Shown here in pieces: positions 44,377 through 57,910 of a stretch of 64,000 nucleotides of DNA. Under the pieces are notes generated by a model. It did no database searches. It was not told where the DNA came from and was given only the letters and a program-made list of their open reading frames with translations. Source of the stretch: Hoplostethus atlanticus (lineage: Eukaryota > Chordata > Actinopteri > Trachichthyiformes > Trachichthyidae); contig JAXDDX010000001.1 in NCBI GenBank assembly GCA_034670405.1, positions 11,613,001 to 11,677,000 of the forward strand, in the 5' to 3' direction. Each line of letters starts with the position of its first letter. The stretch's first letter is position 1. The position numbers and the translations under genes are program-made.

Positions 44377-45669
44377 ATGAGGGCTGTTTCAGCGAACTTA
44401 CTTGCGCTGCTCTTTCTGTGCGCCTGTGCCAGTGTTTTCTACGTCTGGAGCGCATTGGAGACCCGGTTGGAGCGACACAAACGCAGGTTCCCGTCACCGG
44501 GGACGGGGTCTTTTCACCACGGGCCATCGACGGACCTCTCCGCCAAAACTTTCCGGGCTTTGCTCGCCGTCCCAGCGGCACAAAGACCGCACTTAGGGGG
44601 GCGGCTTGAGGTTCACAACCACACTGGTGTACGAGATCAAACTGTCTCTGTAGGAAGTCGAGATTACCATATGAATGTGGATAACAAGGGGTCAGCGCAG
44701 CGGGAGGGCCCGGTCAAGTTAGGCTCCCCCGTGGAGGATGGGATTTTTTGGAGTGAATGGCTGGAAGATCACCTCCCAGTCGGCTTCAAGGAGGACTATG
44801 CTCGGGCTTGGCGAGAGAGAGCCCGGGGCTACCGGATAGTGAAACTGGAGCCTGGCTGCGGCAGGATATCCAACCAGCTCGCCACTTTTGCGGACGGAAC
44901 CAAAGCTTGTGTGCGTTACGGGATAAACGCGGATCAAGTGCAAGGAGAAACTTTGACATATTACCTGGCTAGTTTGCTGGGCATCACAAACCTACCGCCT
45001 CTCATTCTGGCCCAGCTGAACCCTGACAGTGAACAATGGGCATCTGTGAGGAGGAGAATAGACGGTCTGCAGTGGAGTGAACGAGCCGTGGTGTCTCTTA
45101 CCCAGTGGGTCTCCAACCTGACCGGGGTTGTCACACCTGCGCCGCTCAGACAGGAGAGCAGCGGGCTGCATCCTCTGCTTGAGGAGCTGTGGAACAAGAC
45201 GACGGGGGAGCTGCTGGAGCTGATGCAGTGGACCGACCTGATCATAATCGATTATTTGACCGCCAACTTCGACAGGCTCGTTAGTAATCTGTTCAGCCTG
45301 CAGTGGGATTCGCGCGTAATGGAGAGGGACACCAACAACCTCCTCAAAACGCCGCGAGGCGAACTCGTATTTATAGACAACGAGGCCGGACTTGTGCATG
45401 GGTACCGGGTGTTGAATATGTGGGAGAAGTATCACAACACAGTGCTGGGCTCCGTGTGCGTGTTCAGAAAAAGGACCACGCAACGCGTCGTGGAGCTGCA
45501 CAGGCGCAGAGACTCCAGGATCAGGCTGCTGGAGCTCTACAGAGACAGCGAGCCTTTGTCTCCGGAACTAGGGTTTCTCTCAGAGGAGCACGCCGGTGTT
45601 CTCCAGGACAGGATAGACAGATTATACAAACACATACTGCATTGCAAAGGAAAGTACAGCCAGCTGTGA
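44377..45669 (+). CDS. fjx1: FJX1, four-jointed box kinase 1
   Basis: A single uninterrupted exon of 430 codons, close to the human FJX1 length (about 437). The family (Drosophila four-jointed, related to FAM20 secretory kinases) acts in the Golgi; fly Fj phosphorylates Fat and Dachsous cadherin repeats, and vertebrate FJX1 is also released. Residues 7-24 form a signal anchor (NLLALLFLCACASVFYVW). A basic RHKRR at 33-37 fits a furin-type site. Lys176 in FADGTKACVRYG is the likely ATP-binding Lys. The catalytic-loop-like motif is IIDYLTANFDRLVSNLF with Asp292, Asn297 and Asp299, and the metal-binding motif is FIDNEAG at Asp334. Sequons lie at Asn81, Asn247 and Asn273. The ATG at 44377 has a fair Kozak context (TTCGCCATGA) and places the anchor correctly. 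Human FJX1 is also intronless and adjacent to PAMR1. Confidence 0.97.
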   Translation: MRAVSANLLALLFLCACASVFYVWSALETRLERHKRRFPSPGTGSFHHGPSTDLSAKTFRALLAVPAAQRPHLGGRLEVHNHTGVRDQTVSVGSRDYHMNVDNKGSAQREGPVKLGSPVEDGIFWSEWLEDHLPVGFKEDYARAWRERARGYRIVKLEPGCGRISNQLATFADGTKACVRYGINADQVQGETLTYYLASLLGITNLPPLILAQLNPDSEQWASVRRRIDGLQWSERAVVSLTQWVSNLTGVVTPAPLRQESSGLHPLLEELWNKTTGELLELMQWTDLIIIDYLTANFDRLVSNLFSLQWDSRVMERDTNNLLKTPRGELVFIDNEAGLVHGYRVLNMWEKYHNTVLGSVCVFRKRTTQRVVELHRRRDSRIRLLELYRDSEPLSPELGFLSEEHAGVLQDRIDRLYKHILHCKGKYSQL

Positions 45670-45823
45670 ACATTGAATATTACTCCTGTAACAGCACACG
45701 CAGGTGATGGGTTTGTTCTCTGTAGAGTATTGTGAGCACTGCAAATGCGATTGGCGCACCTGTGCTAAAGTGATGCGCATTACACGAAACTGTCTTGAAT
45801 ATCCAGCTGAACTACCTCTTGTG

Positions 45824-45829
45824 AATAAA
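45824..45829 (+). promoter_or_regulatory. FJX1 polyadenylation signal candidate
   Basis: AATAAA 155 nt after the stop codon. A longer AT-rich 3' UTR reaching about 46390 is possible, but no second canonical signal was found there. Confidence 0.5.
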
Positions 45830-48257
45830 ATGCGTTGCCTACTTTATAAATATGAAAATTTGACATGTTTATAAGCTCCCCGCTAGAGAAGGTCATGGGG
45901 TATTTTCACTGTACGCCTCACAGAGAGGAATGAAACACGATTAAGGTCAATGTATTTCTTTTATCAGATCTCCACTCACTTCAATAACTATTGGTTATTT
46001 GGGTATCATAACACAGCCCAGTCACATGCGCGCTGTCTTCTTGCCCTGTGTTCAGTTATGATAAACTCCTAAGCCTTAACATGAGTTGACTCTTGAATAC
46101 TGCATTTCTTTAACATTTTGGCACATATCTGTCTCACCTTTTTTTTTTATAGAAAATCGTTTGCACAATCAATTGTCATAGCAAGGACCTGCAGCTCATG
46201 TCATCGCGTTTTGATTGTATATTCAGCCTTAACGACATAAGTGTAACATATTCATTGTACATGTTGTAAAGTACTTTGTAAATATTGTGTCTGCCAACCT
46301 GTTTTGGAAATTTGATGCTCCACTAATTTAATGTGCATTGTAACATTCCAGATCCTTCCTGTCTTTTTTGATATAAATATATTGTAATTTAAGTTAACTG
46401 TGGTCAGACCATGTGTTTCACTTCTTTCTCACTTCCTTACAGTGGTGGGTCAAATATTTGTTCTGTGTGCAGCCCTGGGATTTTTTGTTTAAAGATTGTA
46501 AGCTTGTCCACTACAGGGCCCTCATTGTTCTGTAGAAATACCTTGTCCTGGTACAGTGTTACCCAGCAGCCATTCTGTCAGTCACTTGGCACGGTACAAC
46601 AGGAACCTCAAATCCCCTTTAGATTCTCACCGCCAAATGATCAATTTAAGCAGACAAGTGGCAACATTTGACATCGTTTGAAAAATGTTTTTAAACCTGT
46701 AAAAGGACAGCTACATCAAACATTGGCTCGGTCTATCAAGTTAGTAAAGAAACAACCTATAGACAGATTGTTGTGCAGCCAAACCCACAATTAATGGTAA
46801 CCTTACTCTCAGAGGAGACTTTTCATGGAATTCAAGAGCAGTGTATAAAGTATATATACTACCCTAAGGTCAGTATAGACTGTCACTTCACGTCACCGCA
46901 ATATTTAATTTCACCCACTAGAAAGCACCTTTTCCTCATTAGTTCCACTATGGGCCCGGCACTGTGTCTGATCTGCTGGATCTAGACTTAGGGGCACATC
47001 AGAGGGGATGTCAGTGATAAAACGTTTGAAGGCCTAATTCTTTCCAGCCCTCCTTCAATCCTGCATCTCATCTGGTTTCTTTTACACCTTTTGTTGATGC
47101 TAACTCCAGGGCACTTTGGTACAGCTTGCTCTGTTCCGGAGAGCTGGGCAGGCAGGTGGACTGAATGGGCATGGGGGTAACAAGAGCCTTTCTTTCAAAT
47201 GTGTGTGCTCTACATTCTCACCCTGCCCTTCAACAGAAGCGTAGACCCATGGCTTACAGTACGTGTGTCAGCGCCATCGATCTGTGTTTCTCCCTATTAG
47301 GTAGCGATTAGTGGCAGAGACTCAGCTAGCCTTTAAGCAGATGGAGCTGGGTTGTGGGTTTTTTCCCAGACTAACTGCCTGATGCAGCTGTAATAGGGAC
47401 TTAGGGATCAATATGTGTAGTGACTGTTGTGTAGGGGAAAGCAGGTCACGTTAACATGCTATAAGTTACTGGAGTTGCTGGATGGAGGGGGGTTGGGGGC
47501 GGGGTTGCAAAGGCTTGCAGCTGGGCATCTTGCTCTAAGGCATGTCTGTCAATGCTGAACACTCCACAGAGATTTATGACAGGCTGCAGACACCAGGGAT
47601 TAAACACAATGCTAAGCCGAGGCCTGCGTGTCTTAACCAGACTTGCACCCCTCCTTTATTCCCTCCCACCATTCCCCTCCTCCCGTCCTCCACCCACATC
47701 CCTCCCTTCCTGCTGTGCGTCTGTCTTGAATTGTTAGCTAAATGGGAAATGAAACTTTCATTTTCTTGAGTAGTTTTTTTGTGTGTATTCTTTTGCAAAA
47801 GAAAGCCTTGTCTTGTTGCTTTTACTAGGGACCATGCCAGCTCTAATCACACCAATGGTGGACATCAAAGTGATTGAACAACTCTTTAACTGTTCACATG
47901 TGTTCCTCTCGTACTCTTCCCGTCTGGCTTGTGTCAGCTCGCTACACAGACTTAACCCCTTCATCATCTCTCCACCCTTCACCCTGAGGCCATGTGACGT
48001 AGTCTTGTTACTGCAACTCCTCGTGGACCACTGATAGCACCGGTGTAGTAGGTTATTATCCAAAACAGTCCTGTCCTGTGGTCGCCCATTTGGTTCACTC
48101 TAGATGTGCTTGTTGTGTATGTCAGGGGACTGGAACGCAGGCTCAAGCATGGGGCCCACAGCAGGCCTCAGCACAGACCCCAGGTAAGCAAACTGATCCT
48201 CTCCTTCTTGTGCAGATTGCACACATTCCAGTGGAGCTGAGGGTAGATCTCCATGGA

Positions 48258-48293
48258 CACACACACACATGCACACACATGCACACACATACA
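48258..48293 (+). repeat. Impure (CA)n tract
   Basis: CACACATG units mixed with CA. Confidence 0.85.
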
Positions 48294-51200
48294 CAATCAC
48301 ATTCTCAGACAGACCAGAATCTCGCAAGTAAAAGGAGACACAGCTGTGTACATAAACCCAGTCGTCAGCAGTGAAGGTTCACTTATTTGTTTTGTAACCT
48401 CCTCTTGAGGTTGAGATGAGATTCTAGTCCATGTTTTTTTATAAAGGCAGCACAATAAAAGCACATTATTTATCACGTTGCTGCAACATTTTCACACCAA
48501 AACCTCAAAGGGAAAACAAGAAAAAATGAAGATTAAGGCATGAGTCCCACTAAAATTAGCAAAATAGACACATCATTAACACTTGCCTGCAGTGTCATCA
48601 TCCAAAAGCAACAAAGGCAATCAAAATTTAGATGTACTTCCGTAATAATACAAAAGAGATGCTTAATTAAATCCAACTAATTTGCACGATTCAAAGTATA
48701 AAAGACTAAAAACGTTGACAAAAAGTAACAACTGGGATTTCTGCCAGATCCCAGGAGACGAGCTGACTTAGGCTGTCCCTCTCCCAGCACTACTTGCCAT
48801 GTGTGAGTGGACGGACATAACTGGCATTCTTTCATGGCTGCGCAGTGCAGGGGACTTCCTGCGCATGACTGAGTGATTTCATTATGAAACGCGGCACATA
48901 CCAGGGGGAGAGTCACTTAGTCACAGCTGAGTGGGCACAGGCCATGAAGGGCAACTGGGGGGCTGGGGCAAGGACTGGGGGGTGCTGGGGGAGTGCAAGG
49001 GCTGGAGACCCATGCAGGCTGTGGTGTGCCAGGCTAGCTGGCAGAAAGCCTGGGTTAGTGCAAGCCAGGGATGCAGGCGTAGGTTCAGGGCCTTTGGGTA
49101 TCCGCTCTAAGGCCATCCATGCAAAGAAGAAAGGAGTGAGTAACACAGGCAGAACTATTTTGACTCGCAAATATGTGTCAGCTGCTAGAAGAAAGAATTG
49201 TTCTATGTGTCAAATTCAATTTGCAAATGAAATCTAAAATGTGTCTCGATTAGACTGTGCCATGTAAGAGCTCCATTATGCTGTTTTTAGAATGTGATAT
49301 TTTCTCGGAAGGAACTTTTTTTAAATCTCTGCCGCATGGCTTTACTTATAAATTTGTTTGCATGACGGTGCACATGAGTGGTTGACAAATAAGATGAGAG
49401 GGGAAAACAAAGCAATAGAGAAAGGAAGATAGACTCGTACGAGGTGAGATTGCGGGGTATGTGTCAGTCAGAGAGATAGAAAGAGAAACAGCAGCATGAG
49501 ATGGACAGATGGTGTTAGTGTGATAACGTGTGATGGTGTAAAAACCTATGGAAGACGTCTGCTTTCTCGAACAAGAGATTTGCCTAAGCGCTAATGGTCA
49601 ACGCGTTCAGCCAAGACACTTGCATTCTGGAGTGGAGACTTTTGAGGGCTCTGTCAGAGTAAATCATACACAGGGGGACAGTCTAATACATCTCTCCAGC
49701 TGTTGTCCACTCTCTCAGTGTTGCTGTGCTCTCCAATTATGGAAAGGATTACAGCCTGCTTGTCCTATTCCCTTACCAAAGCCTGCTTTTTTTTCATTGT
49801 GCTAGCTGATCTCTTTGCTTAATCATGACTAAAGGTTACTACCAGGCAATAAGAAAAAAAATCTAAATATCAGATAGGAATACCTGGACAGCAAAGGCAA
49901 TTCATATAATATACTGTAGCCATTCTTCCCTTTATTTATAGATGTTGAACAACAATATAGCCTACACCACATACATCAATTATGCTGTTGAAACAAGAAT
50001 TGTTCAACGTCCATTTAGTTTCTATCTATTTTCCTTAATATGATTTGTTTCAGTCATAGAATACAGAAAAATAAATCCTGATTAATTTCACCATTTGACC
50101 CCCTCCTGTTTGTTATGCTTTGTTCCAGAAGCTCTGTCTCTAACTTGTTTTGAAGTCAAGAGTAGACAGCCTGGCGGTTATTTGTGACAAGAGAAATGTT
50201 AGACTATACCCTGCAGAAAGTCATAACCTTCATATAGTTTCAGAGCTGCACAACATCTGTATTTTTCATTCCAGAGAAAATAAGTCTAATGCTTTATTTT
50301 ATTTGTTTTGATGCCATGAGTGAGGCAACTGTAAAATGATGGCCCTCTCCACACACCAATATCAACAGCTCCGCTTAGATGAAAGACGTCGCCTCCAGGT
50401 TTGTCTTGCCAAACCAAAAAGTGAGTGAAAAGTTCTGCAAAATCCAGCATGTGCCTCGTTCTGAAACTGCATGTTTTGACATCCTGTTTCATTTATCTCA
50501 TGCTAGAATTAGCCAGCCATGACATTGGCTCCACTGTCAGGACCTTGTTGAGTTCAAGTGTTTCCCCCACATTTTGCATTTTTTCCTTCTCGACTTTAAC
50601 TCAAACATGGCACAGCATTTGATTGGCATGCTTGATGGGTTTTGACGTTCCTCTGGGTGATGCCTGTCGATGCCTCGGTGCAGCCGGGGGACTTGTTTCA
50701 AGCACATAGCATTTCACTCATTTGCATCAGGCTCCATCTCTATGGAAATGTGAATTAGCATGCTTATGGAAATGATTTTTTAGCCTTCTGCTGGAAAGAA
50801 TAACTGATTGCATTCATGGAGAGATAATCTATCGTTTGGCTGTTGAATGAGTCTTATTCATGGGCACCTGCACCTGGCTACGTCTGTGGCTGTAATTAAG
50901 ATATTTCTATGTGCATGTTGTGAAGGGAGGTTACCATTTGCCCCCGATGCCAGACAAAGATGTGAATGGTCCAAATTGGCTGGCTGGACATGTGGTTATG
51001 CCTAACAAGGATGAGGGAATGACCTTTCTAAATTTGGAAAGGCATCTGCACATGCTACACCGCTAAGCAGCACCTACTTTCATGTGTGATGCATCTTCTG
51101 TGAAATTAAATTGGCCTTTATAAAAACCTTACGCAGGCTCAAAAGTTTGGAAATATATAGCTGCTGTTCGTGTAATTGGAGCTGTGGTGATTTTCTGTGT

Positions 51201-52924
51201 GCTCTGACTGCGTCACGGGGGGGGGGGTTGTCCTCTCAGTGCCTGTAGTGCAGAGAGAATCAATACACAGAAGGGCAAGAGGACATGTGACACTTGATGA
51301 CAAAATACCTCCACGCTGCTGAAACAGCACATTCCTTCCTTAAGCTGACCACAAGCTCTCTGAATGTTAGTGTTGGCTGGAGGCTGTACCCATACCGGAG
51401 ACCTGTGTGGTTACTCGCTGTAGTCATTTTGAATGATAGCATCCATTGGCTGTGTCGGTGCTCTGTAATTTGGTCATTTCTATGTAAATTGGGCTTTGTG
51501 CTGCCGTACTACGCTGTTGTACCTTACAAACGCTCCGGCTTGCCTCGTTCTGTAATGGTGCAGTGTTACATAGAAATGATTAAAGCTCGCTGGGAGAAGA
51601 TGTCATGGCAGTCAGTCAGTCAATCAGTTAAGTAGATAGGCAGGCCAGAGTATAGATATGAGAGGAGCTGGGGCATTCAGGCATGCAGAGGATGAAGACG
51701 GGCATGGAGGCAGGCAGTCACTTTGGGCTGCATCCAGGTGCTGGCCCCTCTCCTTAGGAGGGAAAAGAGGGATCAGCCCACTGAAGACAAGCATTAGAGG
51801 GATTTTATGGCTGAGGCTGCAGTATCATTGTCTTTTGAACAAGATTAGACACGCCTTGGTGAACGTGAGATGGGACTGCGGGGTATAAGATGCAACAGGA
51901 TGGGGCAATGGTGTAAAAATGGTGTCACAATTCTATACATACAAGTAAATAAAGCTGATGTGGTTTCATGGGTCTTCTACTTTTATGATATCCTAAACCT
52001 AGGCTTGGGTAAATCTTGGTAGCGAGCCAGACAAACTCTGCCTTGAATTATCTTAAATAAGGTTTGATGCATCAGTTCTCTGTGTATGCATACGCCTGCT
52101 GCATAGAAATCACTCTGTGTTGTAAGATTTATAAAGGGAAAAATGTAAAGTATTGTAGACGTTTTGCAGTCATGCAGTCTCCGATTTGACAGGACGGACA
52201 AAAGTTGTGAGATTGTCTGGGTTGTGAAACAGGTTTCTTCATGGTTAAAACATTAAAAATGGAAGAAAAAGAAAAATGTTTTCTTTTGTTTATTAGATAT
52301 TTATTATGTACACTATGAGAAGCCGTTTTCCAGTGAGATTCCTTTCACACCTGTAACATGACTCTCCTCAAACTAGAGGTCTGAGACATTCAGGCCTTCC
52401 ACGCCAGGAGCCACAGCAATTATAGTCTGAGACAACTGCAGGGTGCGGCTCACTGTCAAGCTTGAACACTTCACGACACCCTCACATTACCTTAACCAAA
52501 GGGGAAACAATATAGGGTGTAGTGGTACACTTCCTTCCTCAGTGAGTGGCAATTCAAGCAGAAAACCTTTGTGTTTTTACTCTATACTTTGCATAACACG
52601 TGTGCTTTTCCAAATGAACTAAAGTGGTGAATCTGCAGGATTCAATATCCTCTCAATGAAATAGAGCAGTTGAAAGGCACGGGGAGAGCCATATAATTTT
52701 GGGAATAAACAATGTTGAATTCTAGCAGAAAATAGCTTGGATTTAATGTGAGTGCTGTCCTTATTTTTACATGGCCTCTTCCTCTTTATTTCTCTCTCTC
52801 TTTTTCTCTCTCGCTCTCGTCATCTAATTTCCTTCCTCTCTTTTTGCATTCTAATTCCCCACATCTATCTATCGGCCCTGTGCAAATATTGCCATTGTGA
52901 GATTGCCATGTGCATTGACTGATT

Positions 52925-52937
52925 GGGGGGGGGGGGG
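52925..52937 (+). repeat. Poly-G tract
   Basis: Run of about 12 G. Confidence 0.9.
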
Positions 52938-53443
52938 TAATCATCCAGGCTCGCTACAAAGACATCTTCCACAAAATCAATGCCACTGAAAGTGAATCTA
53001 AATCTTTTTCAGGTTCCACAATCCTTTGTATTACAGCACTCTCGACCACAAGGGGAATATCCAGCATTTTCTCTCATTTTGTCTCCTTCCATTTTTCCCC
53101 CCTTCGATTTTTAAACCACCTCATTTATTCACTATCATTTATCCTTTTAAAGGGAAAAGCAGGGGGGTTTATTGGACACTTGGGGCTTGGAATATATCCT
53201 TGAGATCAGCTATAGGAGTCAATTGTTTTAATGGCAAAATTTATGCCCTGCCATCAGGAAATGGAAAGGCGTAGAGGTTAGCTGAAAACATCGAGAAGGA
53301 AAACAGACATGCCCAGCAAGGACAAATACAACAATAAAATGTGATTTATTCATTCATCTATTGACTTATACATCCTCCTGCCTTGCCCTGGAAGTAACAG
53401 GGTGCGTCAGCCGTGTCATCTTCATGGCTCCCCTCCAGACCCT

Positions 53444-53446
<3 letters not shown>

Positions 53447-53478
<32 letters not shown>
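53447..53478 (+). repeat. (CA)n microsatellite
   Basis: Pure CA run. Confidence 0.92.
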
Positions 53479-53481
<3 letters not shown>

Positions 53482-54187
53482 ATACAAATGGTGAAGATAT
53501 GCATCTGGACTGCACTGTAGTGATCCTGCCAGGATAGGAGGCGGGCCATTGGGTGACTTTGGAAGATGCAGGCTTAAGGAATGTGAGCTTGCTGTGCAGG
53601 CCGTGACCTCAGCCATGTTCTGTTTTCATAACCCTCATCCCTTTAAAAACGTCCCTTTCTCTGCCACTCCCCGACCCTCGGCAATCTCCTTCGCTCTGAT
53701 GTTGTGTGTGTGCGTGCGTGTGTGTGCATGTGGGGTCAGCGGGCCTTTATTCCATGCTTATTCTGTGCCTCAAACACTTATTTTCCACGCCCGGCATAGG
53801 TGACCACCGGAACCAATCCATCAGCTTCGTTGGCTGTCGACGTGTTGCCCTTCATAGGTATAAGGATGCCTGCACGCCCCCGCCTGCACCCCCCCAACTC
53901 AACCCTTCTCAGGTGTTCCCATAACTCACACCGGGCCTCAAATCCCACATAGGCATTCCTGAACTTCAGAGGCATTCCAGCAGATGAGAGGCTGGATTTA
54001 CGGCTTGCTGACGGACAGTGGGAGGGAGAGGAGAGGGGAAGGGAAGGTGATAGGGGCCACTTCAAAGAGGAGGAAACGTTTGTTGTTGTTCTCTCCTGCG
54101 CTCTCTCGCCGGTGCTCACACACATGCACACTCTCTCACCCCTTCTACGCCTCTGACAGCTGGAGTGCTCACTCTTTTGCTTACACA

Positions 54188-54220
54188 TAAACACACACAC
54201 ACACACGCACACACACACAA
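54188..54220 (+). repeat. (CA)n microsatellite
   Basis: CA run with one GC interruption. Confidence 0.9.
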
Positions 54221-55589
54221 TTCTCTTGTCTTTGGTTTCGGTTTTAACCTGTATGACCAGACATAGACAACCGTTTGCATCACACCATATTGCTGCGGGA
54301 AGCCTATCAAACTGCAATAAGATGACTTTGCTCACACCGAGACACACAAAAGTGTTAGCGACAGGATTTCACCATTCATTTTTCACGACATAAAAGGTGA
54401 CACTCCACAGATTGCCTCCCAGCGCTTTTATTGTACCTGCATGAGACATTCACCTTGCTCATTCAAATGCCTCCTCCTCCTCCTGCGCTGTTTGAATTTG
54501 TTTGTGCGACTTTGCACAGGAACATTATAGGTCACAGCTCTATGTGTGTGTGTCTGCGTGCATGTGTGTGTGTGTACCCTCCAATTGCAACCAGCAAGTG
54601 TTATATTGCAAGAAGCCCAGGGTTTGTGAAATTGATGAATGCGGGGAGTGGTGTCATTTCTCTGAGCCGGATGTGTAATGAACCCTGCTTTTGCTTCTGT
54701 AACATTTGCGCTGATTGATTACAAACAAAAGCCATTTAACATGCAGGGGTGCCTCCTCTTAACAATGCAACATGGTTTTTAGAGAGGAGATTAAACCCCG
54801 CAGCATGAGAAAGATGCCCCCCTTTTGTCCACAGCGTGCTACGTGTTAAAGCTGTACTGTTATCGAGCTATTGTTCCTCCCACACAAGAGCAACCACCCA
54901 AGACAAGAATTAATCCCCATGCTGAACTCATGTCTCTATAATGCTGGAAAAGTTTGTTTTTTTTCCCCCATTTACTCCCACTCACTTTGTTGAAGTGTAT
55001 TTGTTGCTGCAGCATTACATTCAATTTAGCTCTCTATCTTTCCTTGACTCATTCCTTTCCCGATGTATCTCAACACTCGCTGAGATTTCCCCTTTTCCTC
55101 GCCTCCCCTCTTTGAGTTTACTAGTTAAAGTGGAAAGCTGTTGTGACTCATGGCTGTGATTCTCAGTAGCCAGGGAGCTCCAAAAGGCTCCTCCACCCCC
55201 CCCACCCCCCCTTCCTCCCCTACCCCACCACCCTGCTTAATCAGACCACTGTTTGTTCACTCTCCTCTTTCTCAAGGTCCAGCCTGCCAACTAAAGCCAG
55301 CCAGGCATTAACAAAAAGGAAAATCTGTGTCTTCAATCTTTTATGACTCTCCCACAAGAGTTACCCTCGGAGAATTTTGTCATCCTAAACTTTGAAATGT
55401 TAACACTTCGACACACCGCTTCAATAGACACACGATATCCATTCTTCTATATCCTGTTTCCATTTTTTTCTCCTGCCTCTGATTCCTGTGTATCTTCACA
55501 TGCCCCCACATTGTTTCCCTCTTGCAGGGAGCCTCTCTAACCTGCCTCGTTTCAGACGTTACAGGAGAGTTGCACAAACCTGATGCTGG

Positions 55590-55590
<1 letters not shown>

Positions 55591-55627
<37 letters not shown>
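55591..55627 (+). repeat. (GT)n microsatellite
   Basis: Pure GT run. Confidence 0.92.
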
Positions 55628-55628
<1 letters not shown>

Positions 55629-55755
55629 GTGAGTGTTGTGCTGGCCCTGCGGTGACAGAGTGAGGGTATAAATAGAGCAGGCCCACAGATCACTGTGCCA
55701 GACAGAATGTGGCATCTGCTGTGCAGGGAGTGCAAAGTATTAGAGAGCCTCTAAA

Positions 55756-56010
55756 CTCCTCTCCATTTCTCACCCCCCCCCCCTCTCACCCCCTCTCTCA
55801 TCTTTCTTCCTCCCCTCTACTCCTGTCTCTCTCTTTTTTTCTTTCCCTGTTTCTCTTTATCTCCCTCCCTCTTTTCAACTCTCCCACTATTCCCCCATTT
55901 TCTCCCTGTTTCTCTCTCTGTTTCTCTCTCTCTCTCTCTCTATCTTCCTTCCACCTTTCTCTCCCCCCCTCTCTCTGTGTTTCTTTCTCTGTCCCCTCCC
56001 CCCTCTCACA
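55756..56010 (+). repeat. Long pyrimidine-rich (CT)-rich block
   Basis: About 250 bp almost free of purines on the plus strand, including pure CT near 55925. The frames on both strands here are low-complexity artefacts. Confidence 0.9.
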
Positions 56011-56530
56011 TACTGCCACACATCTGCTGCCATATGTTGAGTGTTGATGAGTACTCCTATTTTCAACTTGCGTGATCCTATTTCTAAACAAAAAGGGGGA
56101 AAGAGAGATAATAAATAATAAGATAGTAAATGAAGCAAACGAGAACAGGGGGTTGATAGAGTTGGTCCTGCAGTATTTCACATCAAAGTCCCGCTTTCAT
56201 ACACGCGTCACGGTTTACAAATTCCTCTATTGTTTCATGTAAAAACAATTTAATCCCATGGGATTGCAATCTTCGCTATGCAACCCCGAGCGGGGGAGGC
56301 GATGAGAGGAGATAAAAGCAAAGTCATTGTGATGCTGTGCAGGTTATTTCCCACCTAGAGCAGATTATCAATCCAACAGGCTATCTACTGATTTCTCCCG
56401 CTCTCAGTGAAGCCATTACAAAGTCACGCGAACCCCGTTGCCACTCGTACCGTGTTGCATCCTGAAACGCAGCATAACATGCAGAGATGCGTATCAAAAC
56501 AACACATGCATACACACACATGCTCCTCCG

Positions 56531-56533
<3 letters not shown>

Positions 56534-56563
<30 letters not shown>
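56534..56563 (+). repeat. (CA)n microsatellite
   Basis: Pure CA run. Confidence 0.92.
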
Positions 56564-56564
<1 letters not shown>

Positions 56565-56738
56565 GTTGTAGGAGGAATGATTTCCAGGGTTATTGTATTT
56601 CTGTATTCTTCTACCATTTTTTTTATTTCTTTCCCACAAATGCATCACTTAATCTCATAATCTGCTTTTGCTCTAAGTAGTTTTGTATTCCCTCAAAGAC
56701 AAACAGTTGAAGACCACACAAATGTGAGCATGCACACG

Positions 56739-56739
<1 letters not shown>

Positions 56740-56776
<37 letters not shown>
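56740..56776 (+). repeat. (CA)n microsatellite
   Basis: Pure CA run. Confidence 0.92.
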
Positions 56777-56778
<2 letters not shown>

Positions 56779-57293
56779 CGCCGTGTCAGCCAAATCAATA
56801 AGCGGCTTAACTTTTATTAAATTTCCATTTTTATAATGATGCACGCTTTCTTTCTCTTTCCCTCCCACTGTCTTTTCATCCTATGCCCTTTCCCTCACCC
56901 CTCTCCCCCTTTTGTGACAGGTAGTCTTCCACTTCTGTTTGCTGACTCTGCACTATGTCCACCCCTCTGGCAGTTCAATAATTGTTTTAAGAGTTGATAT
57001 TGGACACTGACGGACAGGCTTGAAGCAGAGAGTGAGTTAGAAGGGGGGAGGGGAGGAGGGGAGGGTAATGAGGAAGATAGGGGGGGGGGCTGTCTAACTG
57101 TCAGTCAGAGAACGGCGGCGGTCATCCTTTCATCCTTCTGATTGCCTGCAGGCAGGGTTCTCCTCTCGGTGAAGACGAAATTCAATCTTTATCCTGTTTT
57201 CTTTTTCTTCCTTCCACATTACCCCACCCTCTCTCCAAGCTATTCTCTGCTCCTCTAACTTACTTTTCCCTTTGTCTCCCTTACCTCCCTTTC

Positions 57294-57294
<1 letters not shown>

Positions 57295-57334
<40 letters not shown>
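57295..57334 (+). repeat. (CT)n(CA)n compound microsatellite
   Basis: CT repeats pass into CA repeats. Confidence 0.92.
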
Positions 57335-57864
57335 AATCTCTCTCTTCCATCAATCACATCAGCATACCAACGCACACAAAGCCCACTCTTCCATTTAGTT
57401 GGCCTCAGGCAGAGTTGTTTGAGTGAACATTGTGTGAATCTTTTTCACCTTCAAATCTGTAATTACCTCAGTGATTGTGCCAAACGCAGCTCCCCATCTT
57501 CCTCCCATCCCCCCCGTTTCCTCTGTCAGGAATAAGAACGGAATAAGGTTTATGCTGCTGCCTTTTGACTGGCAGGTGCGGCGTTACCTTGATGTCAATA
57601 CTAGACTGGTCAGAGCACAGAAAGAGAGGTGGAAGGTCAGCTTCGACATGAAGAGATGATGAGAGGTTTCGGTTTGTCTTCTGTCTTCTTCTGGTTTCTC
57701 AAGGCAGTGAGTGTGTTTCCTATTTCATTTCCAGATCAGAAGTGAGAAGAGACTCTTATATCATCACCGGCATACTCAAAAGTGTCACAGACTGATTGGT
57801 TTGCCAGTCATTTACAGTATTTACAGTCCTGCTGGCATATTTCAGCTATTCTATATCTCTTTCT

Positions 57865-57867
<3 letters not shown>

Positions 57868-57910
<43 letters not shown>

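Larger units (their letters stand above)
43780..45760. promoter_or_regulatory. CpG-rich region covering FJX1 5' side and coding exon
   Basis: CpG dinucleotides become frequent here compared with the AT-rich flanks, as expected for the promoter and single exon of a developmental gene. No TATA box was identified and the transcription start is not known. A GA-rich stretch lies at 43970-44030 and a G run at 44221-44232. Confidence 0.5.

Noticed and set aside
48884-49237. Gly/Ala/Arg-rich 117-codon frame
   Set aside because: Composition comes from local G-rich sequence; no domain and no supporting splice or start context.
55709-56181. Overlapping Ser/Leu and Glu/Arg-rich frames on both strands
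   Set aside because: Artefact of the long CT-rich tract.
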